Assembly (NCBI GenBank): GCA_015259105.1
Contig: JABZGZ010000001.1
Location: forward strand, 1 to 64,000
Direction: 5' to 3'
Length of the DNA stretch: 64,000 nt
From: Atopobium sp.
GTDB lineage: Bacteria > Actinomycetota > Coriobacteriia > Coriobacteriales > Atopobiaceae
In this document: piece after piece, positions 55,722-64,000 of the stretch
Position numbering within the stretch: position 1 is the stretch's first letter
Layout of the letters: each line of letters starts with the position of its first letter
The notes under the pieces: model-generated
Databases searched by the model: none
Seen by the model: the letters and a program-made list of their open reading frames with translations, nothing else
What the model was told of the DNA's origin: nothing
Position numbers and translations under genes: made by a program

Positions 55722-56294
55722 ATGTTTACACCATGTACTGACAAGCGCGTTGCTGTCTTTTTTGCCGATGGTTGTGAAGAGATTGAGGGACTGAGCGTTG
55801 TTGATGTCCTGTATCGTGCAGGTATTCCCTGTGACAAAGTGTCTATCTCTGATTCCTTGAGCGTGACTTCATCTCACCAGGTTACCTTTCTAACAGACAA
55901 GCTACTTAGTCAGGTCTCGTTTGATGATTACAGCATGTTGGTGCTTCCTGGAGGTCTTCCTGGAACTACTAATCTTGAGGCTTGTGAGCCACTTATGCAG
56001 GCAGTTGATGCGTTTGCGGAAGATGGCCGTGCGCTTGCTGCAATCTGTGCTGCTCCTTCAATTTACGCTAAGCGTGGATTGCTTGCGGGTAAGAAGGCTA
56101 CGTCTAATCCAGGCTTCCAGCATTTTCTTTCAGAGAATGGCGCCAATCTTTCGCAAGATGCGGTTTGTGTTGATGGTTCTTTTATTACCAGTCAGGGTGC
56201 GGGAACAGCTCTTAAGTTTGGTCTTGAGATTGTTCGTTATCTTGTAGGTAATGACGTGGCAGAAAAAGTTTCAAAAGGTATTGTGCTTATCTAA
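55722..56294 (+). CDS. DJ-1/PfpI family protein
   Basis: 190 aa. Glutamates in GCEEIEG and nucleophilic Cys109 in AICAAPS form the DJ-1 pocket. The family includes stress chaperones and deglycase-like proteins; exact activity unknown. ATG 55722 has GGGAG upstream. It starts an operon with the Y-family polymerase gene, which begins 3 nt after its stop. Confidence 0.9.
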   Translation: MFTPCTDKRVAVFFADGCEEIEGLSVVDVLYRAGIPCDKVSISDSLSVTSSHQVTFLTDKLLSQVSFDDYSMLVLPGGLPGTTNLEACEPLMQAVDAFAEDGRALAAICAAPSIYAKRGLLAGKKATSNPGFQHFLSENGANLSQDAVCVDGSFITSQGAGTALKFGLEIVRYLVGNDVAEKVSKGIVLI

Positions 56295-56297
56295 GCC

Positions 56298-57641
56298 ATG
56301 GCACCTTCTCAAAAACAGTACCTGGTTATTGATCTAAAGAGTTTTTACGCATCAGTTGAGTGCGTTGAGCGAGGCCTTGATCCCATGAAGGCCAAGCTTG
56401 TTGTGGCTGATCTTACCAGGACAGAAAAGACAATCTGTTTGGCTGTTTCACCGGCGCTTCGTGCGCTGGGTGTTCCTGGACGTTGCCGCGTTTTTGAGAT
56501 TCCCAAAAACCTTACTTACGAGGTAGCACCTCCTCGCATGGCTCTATATGTGGAGCGCTCTGCAGACGTTTATTCGGTGTATCTCAAATACATTGCTCCA
56601 GAAGACATCCACGTTTACTCCATTGACGAGGCATTTATCGATGTAACACCGTACTTATCGCTTTACGGATGCACAGCAAGAGAGCTAGGCGAGAAGATCC
56701 GTGCAGACGTAGCAAAAACTACTGGTATCCCTGCTACTTGTGGTTTGGGCCCAAATTTGTATCTGGCAAAAATTGCGCTTGATATTACGGCAAAGCACAG
56801 CCCAAATTTCTTTGGTGAGCTTGATGAAGAGTCGTACAAACTTAAACTTTGGAACCATAAACCTTTGACTGATTTTTGGCATATTGGTGCAGGTATTCAA
56901 AAGCGTCTTGCGGCAATGAATATTCACACCATGGGGCAGCTTGCCATGGCTCCTACAGAACCTCTATATAAAGAATTTGGCGTTGATGCAGAAATTCTTA
57001 TTGATCATGCATGGGGTATTGAGCCAACTACCATTGCAGATATTAAGGCCTACAAGTCTCAAAGTCATTCTGTCTCAACGGCGCAGGTCTTTGATCACAA
57101 CAGAGACACAGAAGGTGCGCGTCTTATCTTTAAAGAGATGGTTGAAGCGTTGACGCTTGAGCTTGTAACGCAAAAGCTCGTTTGCTCTTCTATTGGCATC
57201 TATATTGGTTACTCGGCAACAGAGAGCCAGATGGAAGAGCTGAGGCAAACAGGAGATTATAGAAGCTGGAGAAGACATATTCCCTCCAGTAGCAGTACTA
57301 GGAAACTCTCTTACCCCACTAACTCTAGAGATGAGCTTATGGCAGAGGTTTTGTCTTTCTTTGACGAGCGAGTAATACCTTCAGAAAGCGTGCATCGCGT
57401 TGGCCTTACCTTTGGAAACACTCAAGAAGAAACGGGATCGGGTATTCAGACGTCGCTTTTCCAGGACACTACCGTTTTAGAGAAAGAGCGCCAGCGCCAA
57501 GATACTATCAACGCCATAAAGAAGAAGTTTGGAAAGAACTCCTTGCTCAAAGTTATGGACCTACTTCCCGAAGCAACTGCTCGACAGAGAAATGCTCAGA
57601 TTGGAGGACACCGTAGTGGAGAAGAAACCAATGAAGCCTAG
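56298..57641 (+). CDS. Y-family DNA polymerase (DinB/UvrX-like)
   Basis: 447 aa. Fold begins YLVIDLKSFYASVECVERG; catalytic SIDEAFIDV (about 106-114) carries Asp-Glu; helix-hairpin-helix FWHIGAGIQKRLAAMNI follows. No C-terminal beta-clamp motif was identified with certainty. It most resembles the UvrX/YqjW class found with YolD-like proteins. Coupled to the DJ-1 gene upstream and to the YolD-like gene, whose start lies inside its end. Confidence 0.9.
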   Translation: MAPSQKQYLVIDLKSFYASVECVERGLDPMKAKLVVADLTRTEKTICLAVSPALRALGVPGRCRVFEIPKNLTYEVAPPRMALYVERSADVYSVYLKYIAPEDIHVYSIDEAFIDVTPYLSLYGCTARELGEKIRADVAKTTGIPATCGLGPNLYLAKIALDITAKHSPNFFGELDEESYKLKLWNHKPLTDFWHIGAGIQKRLAAMNIHTMGQLAMAPTEPLYKEFGVDAEILIDHAWGIEPTTIADIKAYKSQSHSVSTAQVFDHNRDTEGARLIFKEMVEALTLELVTQKLVCSSIGIYIGYSATESQMEELRQTGDYRSWRRHIPSSSSTRKLSYPTNSRDELMAEVLSFFDERVIPSESVHRVGLTFGNTQEETGSGIQTSLFQDTTVLEKERQRQDTINAIKKKFGKNSLLKVMDLLPEATARQRNAQIGGHRSGEETNEA

Positions 57642-57852
57642 ACAGGGTTTCTCGCCAGCGGAAGATAGTGCAAAAGAGGACGTGTTTGCAGCACAGATGC
57701 ACTACGGACACCCCCGCATGTCACGAGCAAACAGGGCAAAAATATTCATGCCTTTTGATGCTCTGAAAGGTTTACGAGAAGCCTTGGCAGAAAGAGAACA
57801 AGAAGCTCAAGACCATATAAAAGACTTTCATGACTTACCGCACTGGTCATAG
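57616..57852 (+). CDS. YolD-like small protein
   Basis: 78 aa from GTG 57616 with GGAGGA 7 nt upstream; ATG 57631 is an alternative. The segment RAKIFMPFDALKGLREAL matches the YolD-like pattern (R...F.PFdAL.G). Such proteins sit next to UvrX-type polymerases in Firmicutes and may form a polymerase accessory subunit. It overlaps the polymerase by 26 nt. Contains a copy of the 13-mer (57645) coding for GFSPA. Confidence 0.8.
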   Translation: MEKKPMKPRQGFSPAEDSAKEDVFAAQMHYGHPRMSRANRAKIFMPFDALKGLREALAEREQEAQDHIKDFHDLPHWS

Positions 57853-57853
57853 G

Positions 57854-57884
57854 TTTATACGATAAAATAGACAGGTCGTATAAA
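57854..57884. promoter_or_regulatory. Perfect 9-bp inverted repeat upstream of the 57902 gene
   Basis: TTTATACGA and TCGTATAAA separated by 13 nt, right after the YolD-like stop. It has the same geometry (9-13-9) as the inverted repeat at 44939. GATAAAAT inside could be part of a promoter. Operator is inferred. Confidence 0.5.
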
Positions 57885-57901
57885 GAAATCGAGGAGGTTT
57901 C

Positions 57902-58525
57902 ATGAACCCCAAAGCAAAAATTGCCATCCCAGCAATTGTGGCTCTCATTTTTATTGTCATTGATTTTGTTGCACCTGTTCAGTATCTCAGCTATTTCCAC
58001 ACGGTATTTAACTTTGCAACTCGTCAGACAAATCCTATTTCCCTGATACTTGCACGTGTTACCTACATTATTTTCCTGTGCTACCTTTTTGCTGCGGTTT
58101 CAGGTCTTTTGAGGGGTTTCCGTCCTCGTCTTAGGTGGGGTCTCTCCATTCTTTCTGTAGTTGGTTTAACTTCCGCACTTACAGAGCTCTCTGTGATGAT
58201 TTCTATCAGCCAGGCAGTGAACTTCACCACCCTTATTCTTAACGTCATGATTGCTACCTTCCTGCTCTTTGCCGCTCTTCTTGCACTTCTCATTTGGGTT
58301 CGTGCTAAGAAAGAGTTTGACCAGCGTCAGGCTGATCTTGAGGAGGAAGAGGTTGTTGTTGCTCCAATGCCTCTTGCTACTGAGGGCGCAGAGGTTGCTC
58401 CTGTAGTTCCTGTAACTGCAGAGGCTACAGCAGCACCTGCTTCAGAAGCAACTGTCACAACTGTCGCACCTGAGGCTCCTGCAGCTCCAGAAGCTCCTGC
58501 AGCTCCAGAGGCTCCACAGGAGTAG
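57902..58525 (+). CDS. Small membrane protein with Ala/Pro-rich tail
   Basis: 207 aa. About four membrane segments in residues 5-145 (PAIVALIFIVIDFVAP, ILARVTYIIFLCYLFAAVSG and two others), then an acidic Val/Ala/Pro-rich tail with repeated PEAPAA (about 160-207). Not recognised. SD GAGGAGG is strong. It precedes the ABC transporter pair by 54 nt, so it might be part of that operon. Confidence 0.75.
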   Translation: MNPKAKIAIPAIVALIFIVIDFVAPVQYLSYFHTVFNFATRQTNPISLILARVTYIIFLCYLFAAVSGLLRGFRPRLRWGLSILSVVGLTSALTELSVMISISQAVNFTTLILNVMIATFLLFAALLALLIWVRAKKEFDQRQADLEEEEVVVAPMPLATEGAEVAPVVPVTAEATAAPASEATVTTVAPEAPAAPEAPAAPEAPQE

Positions 58526-58579
58526 CTCCTCACGCACACCTCTTCTTGTTCAGGAGAATTTTTCTCATAGGAGAAACGT

Positions 58580-59281
58580 ATGTCTTTTGTTGAATTTAAA
58601 GAGGTAACAAAGACGTATACCATGGGCTCCGTCAAGGTAAACGCTGTCCATGACATGAACTTCTCCATAGAAGAAGGAGAGCTTTGCGTAATTGTAGGCC
58701 CATCAGGTGCTGGTAAAACAACTGTCTTAAATATGCTCGGAGGTATGGATACCTGTACCTCCGGGTCTATTTATTTAGACGGAAAAGAAATTGGTGGGCT
58801 TTCAGAAAAAGAAAGAACGCTCTACCGCCGTCATGATATTGGCTTTGTTTTCCAGTTTTACAATCTAGTTCCTAACCTCACTGCAAAAGAGAACGTTGAG
58901 CTTGCGTCGCAGATTTGTCTTGACCCCATGCAGCCAGAAGACGCGCTTCGCGCTGTTGGTCTTGAGCATCGTATGGATAACTTTCCAGCTCAACTTTCTG
59001 GTGGAGAGCAGCAGCGCGTCTCTATTGCGCGCGCTTTGGCAAAAAATCCACGCCTATTGCTTTGCGATGAGCCAACAGGTGCGCTGGATTATAAAACAGG
59101 AAAGCAAATTCTTAAGCTCTTGCAAGATATGTGCAAAGAGCAGCATAAGACCGTGGCTATTGTCACGCATAACTTTGCGTTTACTCAAATTGCTCATAGG
59201 GTTATCCACGTTAAAGAGGGTCAAGCTCAATCGGTAGAAATTAATAAGCACCCAGCTGACGCGCTTACTGTCGAGTGGTAG
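58580..59281 (+). CDS. ABC transporter ATP-binding protein, MacB/LolD type
   Basis: 233 aa. Walker [10 protein letters not shown] (about 40), signature LSGGEQQR (about 138), Walker [13 protein letters not shown] and H-loop THNFAF. It pairs with the large FtsX-domain permease whose start lies 2 nt after its stop. Such exporters are mechanotransmitters or peptide/lipid-related exporters. Confidence 0.93.
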   Translation: MSFVEFKEVTKTYTMGSVKVNAVHDMNFSIEEGELCVIVGPSGAGKTTVLNMLGGMDTCTSGSIYLDGKEIGGLSEKERTLYRRHDIGFVFQFYNLVPNLTAKENVELASQICLDPMQPEDALRAVGLEHRMDNFPAQLSGGEQQRVSIARALAKNPRLLLCDEPTGALDYKTGKQILKLLQDMCKEQHKTVAIVTHNFAFTQIAHRVIHVKEGQAQSVEINKHPADALTVEW

Positions 59282-59283
59282 TC

Positions 59284-62200
59284 ATGCCACACGCTCTTTT
59301 TACCGAGATTACTCGGACCATCAAAGGGTCTCTCGCCAGATTTCTTGCAATTACAGGAATTGTTGCTTTAGGCTGCGGCTTCTTTGCAGGCCTCAAAATG
59401 GCCAGCCCCGATATGCAAGAAGCTGCTCATACGTTTTACGCAAACCAACATCTCTACGACCTGCGTGTAATCTCTACGCTTGGGTTAAGCGAGAAGGACG
59501 TTCATGCCCTTGCATCAGTTGAGGGTGTTGAAGCGGTTATGCCTTCTCGTACGGTAGACATTATGGCTACACTGACGTCGTCGCAATCTACTGCTCGTGT
59601 GAGTTCTTTTAGACCCGGTGAGCTTAACCAGCCAATAGTGGTTGAAGGAAGACTTCCTCAAGGACCTTACGAGTGCGTGATGAGCGCAGATCCCAAGAAA
59701 CGTGCTGATATCAGTCTTGGTCAACAGATTGAGCTACCAGATACTTCAAACGGCGTTCATTTAAAGGGCGGCTCGTACACGGTTGTTGGTTTTGTAAATG
59801 CGCCAACGTATCCGTATGTCAGCAATTTTGGTACTACATCGTTAGGCAATGGCATTGTGCAGCAATTTGTGTATGTCACTGAAGATGCTTTTGCAGATGA
59901 TGACCTTTATACCGAAGTGTATGTGACAGTTCAGGGTGCTACCAGGTATAAGAGCGGCTCATCGGCGTATCAGAGCGCTGTTGATAGCGTTGCAGAACGC
60001 ATTACACAGATGAATCCGTCGCTTGCTGCTCTTCGTTTGCAAGAGCTCAAAGATGACGCTCAAACTCAGGTTGATGAGGCTCGTCAAAAGCTGGAGCAAT
60101 CAAGACAAGAGGCCGCGGATAAACTAGGGGATGCTCAGAAGAAGCTTGACGATGCGGAGGCACAAATTTCCGCTCAGCAGCAAAAGCTGGATGATGGTCA
60201 GAAGCAATATGATGCAGGACGTCAGCAGCTTACTGCTTCGCGCTACAGTGCTGAGCAGCAATTTGCTCAAGCGGAAGCTCAGATTACAACTTCAGAGGCT
60301 CAGATAGCCCAGGGAACAGCTGAGCTTAGTGCAGGAGAGGCTCAGTATCAGGCTGGCCTTGCCGCTTTTAATGCAGGACAAGCAACGTTTACACAGCAAA
60401 AGAGTGCGTTTGAAGCGGGTAGAGATGCGTTTCTTGCGGGACTTGCTGCGCAAGGAATTACGGCTTCTACCCTTGAAGAAGCTCAGCAGCAGCTCAGTGC
60501 TTTAGGGCTACCAACCTCGCAAGCAGACGCTCTTCTCGCTACACAGGCGCAGATTAGCGCTGCAGAGACAGAGCTGACTTCCCAGCAGCAGGCTTTAGCA
60601 GCCGCGCGAGAAGAGCTAGATCAGCGCACGGCTCAACTGCATGAGGCAGAGTCTCAGGTAGCTCAGGCGCGTCAGGATTTGGCAGAGGCAAGGCTTGCTA
60701 CTGCAAATCAGCTGTCTGCAGCTCAAGAAAAACTTGCTGCTTCGCTTAGCCGCCTGAACGCAGGACAAACAGCGCTTCAAAGCGCTGAAGCTCAGACTAC
60801 TGAGGGAAGAAAGAGCCTTGAGGATCAGCGTGCTGAGGTCGAGAAGCAGCTTGCTGATGGCCAGGCAAAAATCGATGAGGCTCAAAAGAAAATTGACGAG
60901 CTCAAAGAGCCCGATGTGTATGTACTTGATCGCACAAAAGAGATTGGCGTTGCAGCGTATCAAGCAGACTCTGAGCGTATCAACGATATTGCTAATGTGT
61001 TCCCGCTGATGTTCTTCTTGGTAGCTGCTTTGGTGTCACTTACCAGCATGACGCGCATGGTATCTGAAGAGCGTACGCTCATTGGTGTTCATAAGGCGCT
61101 TGGCTATTCGACTGTTCAGATTGCGACAAAGTACCTGTTATATGCCTTGTCCGCTTCGCTTTTAGGCGCTGTTATTGGCATAGCATGTTTAAGTCAGGTA
61201 CTGCCAGGCGTTATTGTTTCTGCTTACGGGTCTATTTACACCATCCCAAATGGGGGAGCTCCTTACCCTATTCAGCTAGATAGTGCGCTGCTTTCGGGAC
61301 TTTCTGGTATAGGCATCACACTTCTTTCAACCATGGCTGCCGTTTTATCCTCTCTGAAAGAAGAGCCTTCTAGTCTCATGCTTCCAAAAGCTCCAAAAGC
61401 GGGCTCAAAGATTTTGCTTGAGCGCGTTGAGCCTCTATGGTCCAGATTGTCTTTCTCGTGGAAAGTTACAATCAGAAACCTTGTCCGTTATAAGCGGCGC
61501 TTGATTATGACGCTCGTGGGAATTGCTGGATGTACCGCACTCTTGTTAGTGGCTTTTGGCCTTAGGGATTCCATTAGCGACATCATTGATAACCAATGGC
61601 CAGCTATCTCGCATTATGACTACATTGTGGGAATGACCTCCGATGTTTCAAGTGAAGAAGCTGATCAGATTAATGCAGAGCTCAATCAAGTGGGCGCTAC
61701 AAACATTCATCGCATAACAAGAGAAAATGTTCTTCTCGAGTCACCTACACAAAAGGCGGGTTCGCTTACAAGAACAACTATTATGACCAGCAATTCTCTT
61801 CAAGACATGGCTGGTTTAGCCACTCTCCGTAACCGTCTTTCTGGTCAGGCAATAGAGCTTGGAGAAGACTCGGTAGTAATTACAGAGAAGCTTGCAAAAC
61901 GGCTTGGTGTAGGTGTGGGAGATACCATTCAGGTCTATGCTCAAGACAGAATTGGAAACGCTTCAGGTGAGCCAAGTACGCTAACTATTACAGGAGTTGC
62001 CGAGAATTACGTTGGGTCGTATCTGTATGTGGGGCCTTCTGCATGGCATTCCCTGGGCATTCAAGACGACGCCACGGATGGCTGGTATGCAACGCTTCCT
62101 GAAGATCAAACAACAAGAGATGCGTTTGGAGAAAAGCTTATTAACCAGGCAGGAGTTGCAACAGTAGATGACGTCAATGAGGCTATTCATACCTACAAAG

Positions 62201-62616
62201 AATCACTTGCTGTAGTTAATCGCGTGGTAGCCATTCTTATTGTGGCCGCAGCTCTGTTGGCTTTTATCGTCTTGTATAACCTCACTAATATCAATATTGA
62301 AGAGCGCATTAGAGAGATTGCCAGCCTCAAAGTACTTGGATTTACACGACACGAGGTTGATGCTTACGTTTTTAGAGAGATTGCTTTGCTAGCCGTCTTT
62401 GGAGCGCTCTTTGGACTTGTTCTAGGAACATATCTTGAGGGATTTGTAGTTCAGACTGCTGAGATTGATCTTGTTATGTTTGGTCGTGCTATTCATGCAC
62501 CAAGTTATTGGTTTGCCTTTGGACTCACGCTTGTTTTCTCGCTGTTAGTCTATGTTGCCATGCGGCCAAAGCTCAAAAATATTGATATGGTGGAGAGCTT
62601 GAAGAGCGTTGAGTAG
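59284..62616 (+). CDS. Large ABC transporter permease with FtsX domains and extracellular coiled coil
   Basis: 1110 aa. A first membrane helix (about 16-36) is followed by an extracytoplasmic domain. A long Gln/Ala/Glu-rich coiled coil (about 255-545) comes next, then two FtsX-type membrane modules: helices near 575, 620 and 676, then near 740 (start of second unit), 985, 1033 and 1075. The ATG at 59284 is 2 nt after the ATPase stop; an in-frame GTG at 59275 overlaps it. Not identified to a named exporter. Function in lipid, peptide or envelope transport is inferred. Confidence 0.88.
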   Translation: MPHALFTEITRTIKGSLARFLAITGIVALGCGFFAGLKMASPDMQEAAHTFYANQHLYDLRVISTLGLSEKDVHALASVEGVEAVMPSRTVDIMATLTSSQSTARVSSFRPGELNQPIVVEGRLPQGPYECVMSADPKKRADISLGQQIELPDTSNGVHLKGGSYTVVGFVNAPTYPYVSNFGTTSLGNGIVQQFVYVTEDAFADDDLYTEVYVTVQGATRYKSGSSAYQSAVDSVAERITQMNPSLAALRLQELKDDAQTQVDEARQKLEQSRQEAADKLGDAQKKLDDAEAQISAQQQKLDDGQKQYDAGRQQLTASRYSAEQQFAQAEAQITTSEAQIAQGTAELSAGEAQYQAGLAAFNAGQATFTQQKSAFEAGRDAFLAGLAAQGITASTLEEAQQQLSALGLPTSQADALLATQAQISAAETELTSQQQALAAAREELDQRTAQLHEAESQVAQARQDLAEARLATANQLSAAQEKLAASLSRLNAGQTALQSAEAQTTEGRKSLEDQRAEVEKQLADGQAKIDEAQKKIDELKEPDVYVLDRTKEIGVAAYQADSERINDIANVFPLMFFLVAALVSLTSMTRMVSEERTLIGVHKALGYSTVQIATKYLLYALSASLLGAVIGIACLSQVLPGVIVSAYGSIYTIPNGGAPYPIQLDSALLSGLSGIGITLLSTMAAVLSSLKEEPSSLMLPKAPKAGSKILLERVEPLWSRLSFSWKVTIRNLVRYKRRLIMTLVGIAGCTALLLVAFGLRDSISDIIDNQWPAISHYDYIVGMTSDVSSEEADQINAELNQVGATNIHRITRENVLLESPTQKAGSLTRTTIMTSNSLQDMAGLATLRNRLSGQAIELGEDSVVITEKLAKRLGVGVGDTIQVYAQDRIGNASGEPSTLTITGVAENYVGSYLYVGPSAWHSLGIQDDATDGWYATLPEDQTTRDAFGEKLINQAGVATVDDVNEAIHTYKESLAVVNRVVAILIVAAALLAFIVLYNLTNINIEERIREIASLKVLGFTRHEVDAYVFREIALLAVFGALFGLVLGTYLEGFVVQTAEIDLVMFGRAIHAPSYWFAFGLTLVFSLLVYVAMRPKLKNIDMVESLKSVE

Positions 62617-62696
62617 GCATCTTTTGCACGCCCCAGGAAGGCACATTTTAGATAAGATAGAAGATAGTTGAGATTGCTTATTTATAAGGAGTTGGT

Positions 62697-64000
62697 ATGC
62701 CTAAGGTTTCTTTTGTAATTCCTGCATACAACATCGAATCGTACATCGGGCGTTGTATTCAAAGCGTAAAGAATCAGACGTTTGGTGATTTTGAAGCAAT
62801 TATTGTTGATGACGCCTCAACAGATTCCACTCCAGAGAAAATCGTTACGGCAGTAGGGGATGACAAAAGGTTCAAAGTTGTTACTCATGCAACTAACCAG
62901 GGACTTCATCTTGCACGTAAAACTGCTGCAGCTCACACAAAAGGCGAGTGGGTCTTTTGCCTAGACGGTGACGATGAGGTTACTCCTGATTTTCTTGAGC
63001 AGGTAGTTGCTCGTATTGATCAGAACCCTGTTGATATTCTCCACCTTGGCATTACCGTTATTCCAGAAAATGGTGTTGACCCAGCTGATGCAAAGTCTTT
63101 TGAAAGCTACATTAACCAACAATCAGACTTTACTCAGGGTGACGATATCCTTCGCATTATTTATGATGAGGGTTATGGGCAGAAGCTTGATTGGCGCGCT
63201 ACGCAACGCTTGTATCGCGGAGAGCTTTTCCGCTCTGCCTTTGCAGAGATGACTTCGGAGCGCCTGGTAAGAGCAGAAGATGCCTATGAGGTATTTATCC
63301 TGGCAGATAAGGCTCAGACTGCCGATGGTTTTGAGTCTTGCAGAGGCTTTTTGTACCACTATGGCATCGGAGTAACTGGTGCTTCTCGTATTTCTTTAGA
63401 TAAATTTGGAGAGTTCTGCTATCAGTTCTTAGACAACATTGATCAAGTAGAACTTTATATTGGCAAGTCAGATAACATTGCTCACATTAATTCGTTTAGG
63501 GGCATGAAGCATAGATTGCTGGAGCTTTTGAGTGCTGAGTGGAGATTCCGACTTGCTCCTGAAGATCAAGAGGCTGCTCTTGAGCCGTTTGCTATCCTCT
63601 TTGGACCCTCAGTAGCAGCTCGAGAGCTCTATCGCTTTGTAAGGGATATTGCTTACGAGGCTATTGCTACTGGAACCGAGCTTCCAGAAGACAGTGATGC
63701 CTATCGCTACAGGACGTATGCAAAGAAATATGCTGCTCTCATGCATCAGGATGAGGGACTGTCGTTTGATAGGGCAGTTCGCATGAAACAGATTGCCGAT
63801 GAGCACATGGAATATCTAGAAAGAAAGCATATGGTAAAGATGTTTGAGCAGCAGCCTATTCGCATTCTTATCACTTCTCATAAAGATGTTGATGTTCCCG
63901 CAAGCAATTACCTTCAACCTATCCAGGTAGGACCAGGTCAGAAGACCAATCGCTTTACGTATATGCTCCACGACGATGAGGGCGATAACATTACCGAGAA
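62697..64000 (+). CDS. Glycosyltransferase family 2 fused to DUF4422 (partial, runs off window)
   Basis: 434 codons are visible and open at the window end. MPKVSFVIPAYNIESYIGRC, VDDASTDSTPEK and CLDGDDEV (DxD) give a GT2 domain. A helical middle follows, then from about residue 385 IRILITSHKDVDVPASNYL and QVGPG, which match the start of the DUF4422 (capsular glycosyltransferase) family. SD AAGGAG precedes ATG 62697. Probably a two-domain glycan-building enzyme. Confidence 0.85.
   Translation, partial: MPKVSFVIPAYNIESYIGRCIQSVKNQTFGDFEAIIVDDASTDSTPEKIVTAVGDDKRFKVVTHATNQGLHLARKTAAAHTKGEWVFCLDGDDEVTPDFLEQVVARIDQNPVDILHLGITVIPENGVDPADAKSFESYINQQSDFTQGDDILRIIYDEGYGQKLDWRATQRLYRGELFRSAFAEMTSERLVRAEDAYEVFILADKAQTADGFESCRGFLYHYGIGVTGASRISLDKFGEFCYQFLDNIDQVELYIGKSDNIAHINSFRGMKHRLLELLSAEWRFRLAPEDQEAALEPFAILFGPSVAARELYRFVRDIAYEAIATGTELPEDSDAYRYRTYAKKYAALMHQDEGLSFDRAVRMKQIADEHMEYLERKHMVKMFEQQPIRILITSHKDVDVPASNYLQPIQVGPGQKTNRFTYMLHDDEGDNITE

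Overview
The window is a chromosomal segment dominated by translation and transcription genes. It suggests a member of the class Coriobacteriia (Actinomycetota), probably an Atopobiaceae such as Atopobium/Lancefieldella or Olsenella. This rests on protein resemblance (RpoB/RpoC, a fused ECF ATPase, class III NrdD/NrdG and no aerobic enzymes in view, and a 1001-aa FAD/Fe-S oxidoreductase next to hypA/hypB) and on overall character. It is not a database match. Almost all genes in the first 44 kb lie on the + strand and use a strongly biased codon set (GAG, CAG, GGT, AAG), as expected for highly expressed genes.

Region 1 (1-6.5 kb): tRNA-Thr, then a promoter driving tRNA-Tyr, tRNA-Thr, tRNA-Met and tuf, followed by rpmG, tRNA-Trp, secE, nusG, rplK, rplA and (behind a classic L10 leader with an attenuator) rplJ-rplL. 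Region 2 (6.5-15.3 kb): about 790 bp of structured intergenic repeats, then rpoB-rpoC. Both large RNA polymerase subunits depart from widely conserved sequence, and RpoC ends in an alpha-CTD-like domain. Region 3 (15.3-19.9 kb): an ArsR-type regulator with a His/Cys-rich N-terminus, hypB, a large FAD/Fe-S oxidoreductase and hypA. Region 4 (19.9-23.4 kb): the str operon rpsL-rpsG-fusA with rpsJ attached and no tuf. A terminator, a second repeat element and a low-molecular-weight phosphatase separate it from the rest of the S10 operon.

Region 5 (24.3-40.4 kb): rplC-D-W-B, rpsS, rplV, rpsC, rplP, rpmC, rpsQ; rplN-rplX; rplE; rpsZ; rpsH-rplF-rplR-rpsE-rpmD-rplO-secY; adk-map; infA; rpmJ; rpsM-rpsK-rpsD-rpoA-rplQ. 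Hairpin-rich leaders and internal terminators cut this block into more segments than usual. Region 6 (40.4-44 kb): fused EcfA ATPases, EcfT and TruA.

Region 7 (44.1-64 kb) is more ordinary and mixed: an LCP-like envelope protein, three glycosyltransferases, nrdD-nrdG behind two NrdR boxes, a DMT transporter, DegV, an iron alcohol dehydrogenase, an orphan PTS EIIA, a DJ-1/PfpI protein with a Y-family polymerase and YolD-like partner, a small membrane protein, an ABC ATPase plus giant permease, and a glycosyltransferase/DUF4422 fusion cut by the window end.

The most unusual signals are: (i) the alpha-CTD-like domain on RpoC together with altered RpoB fork-loop and RpoC trigger-loop sequences; (ii) an intergenic repeat family in which a 6-7-nt keyword appears three times at about 31-nt spacing plus once inverted, with the keyword differing between copies while the frame stays the same; (iii) a strongly over-represented 13-mer, GGGTTTCTCGCCA, always on the + strand; and (iv) an 11-mer, GATACGCCCGG, upstream of three translation operons.
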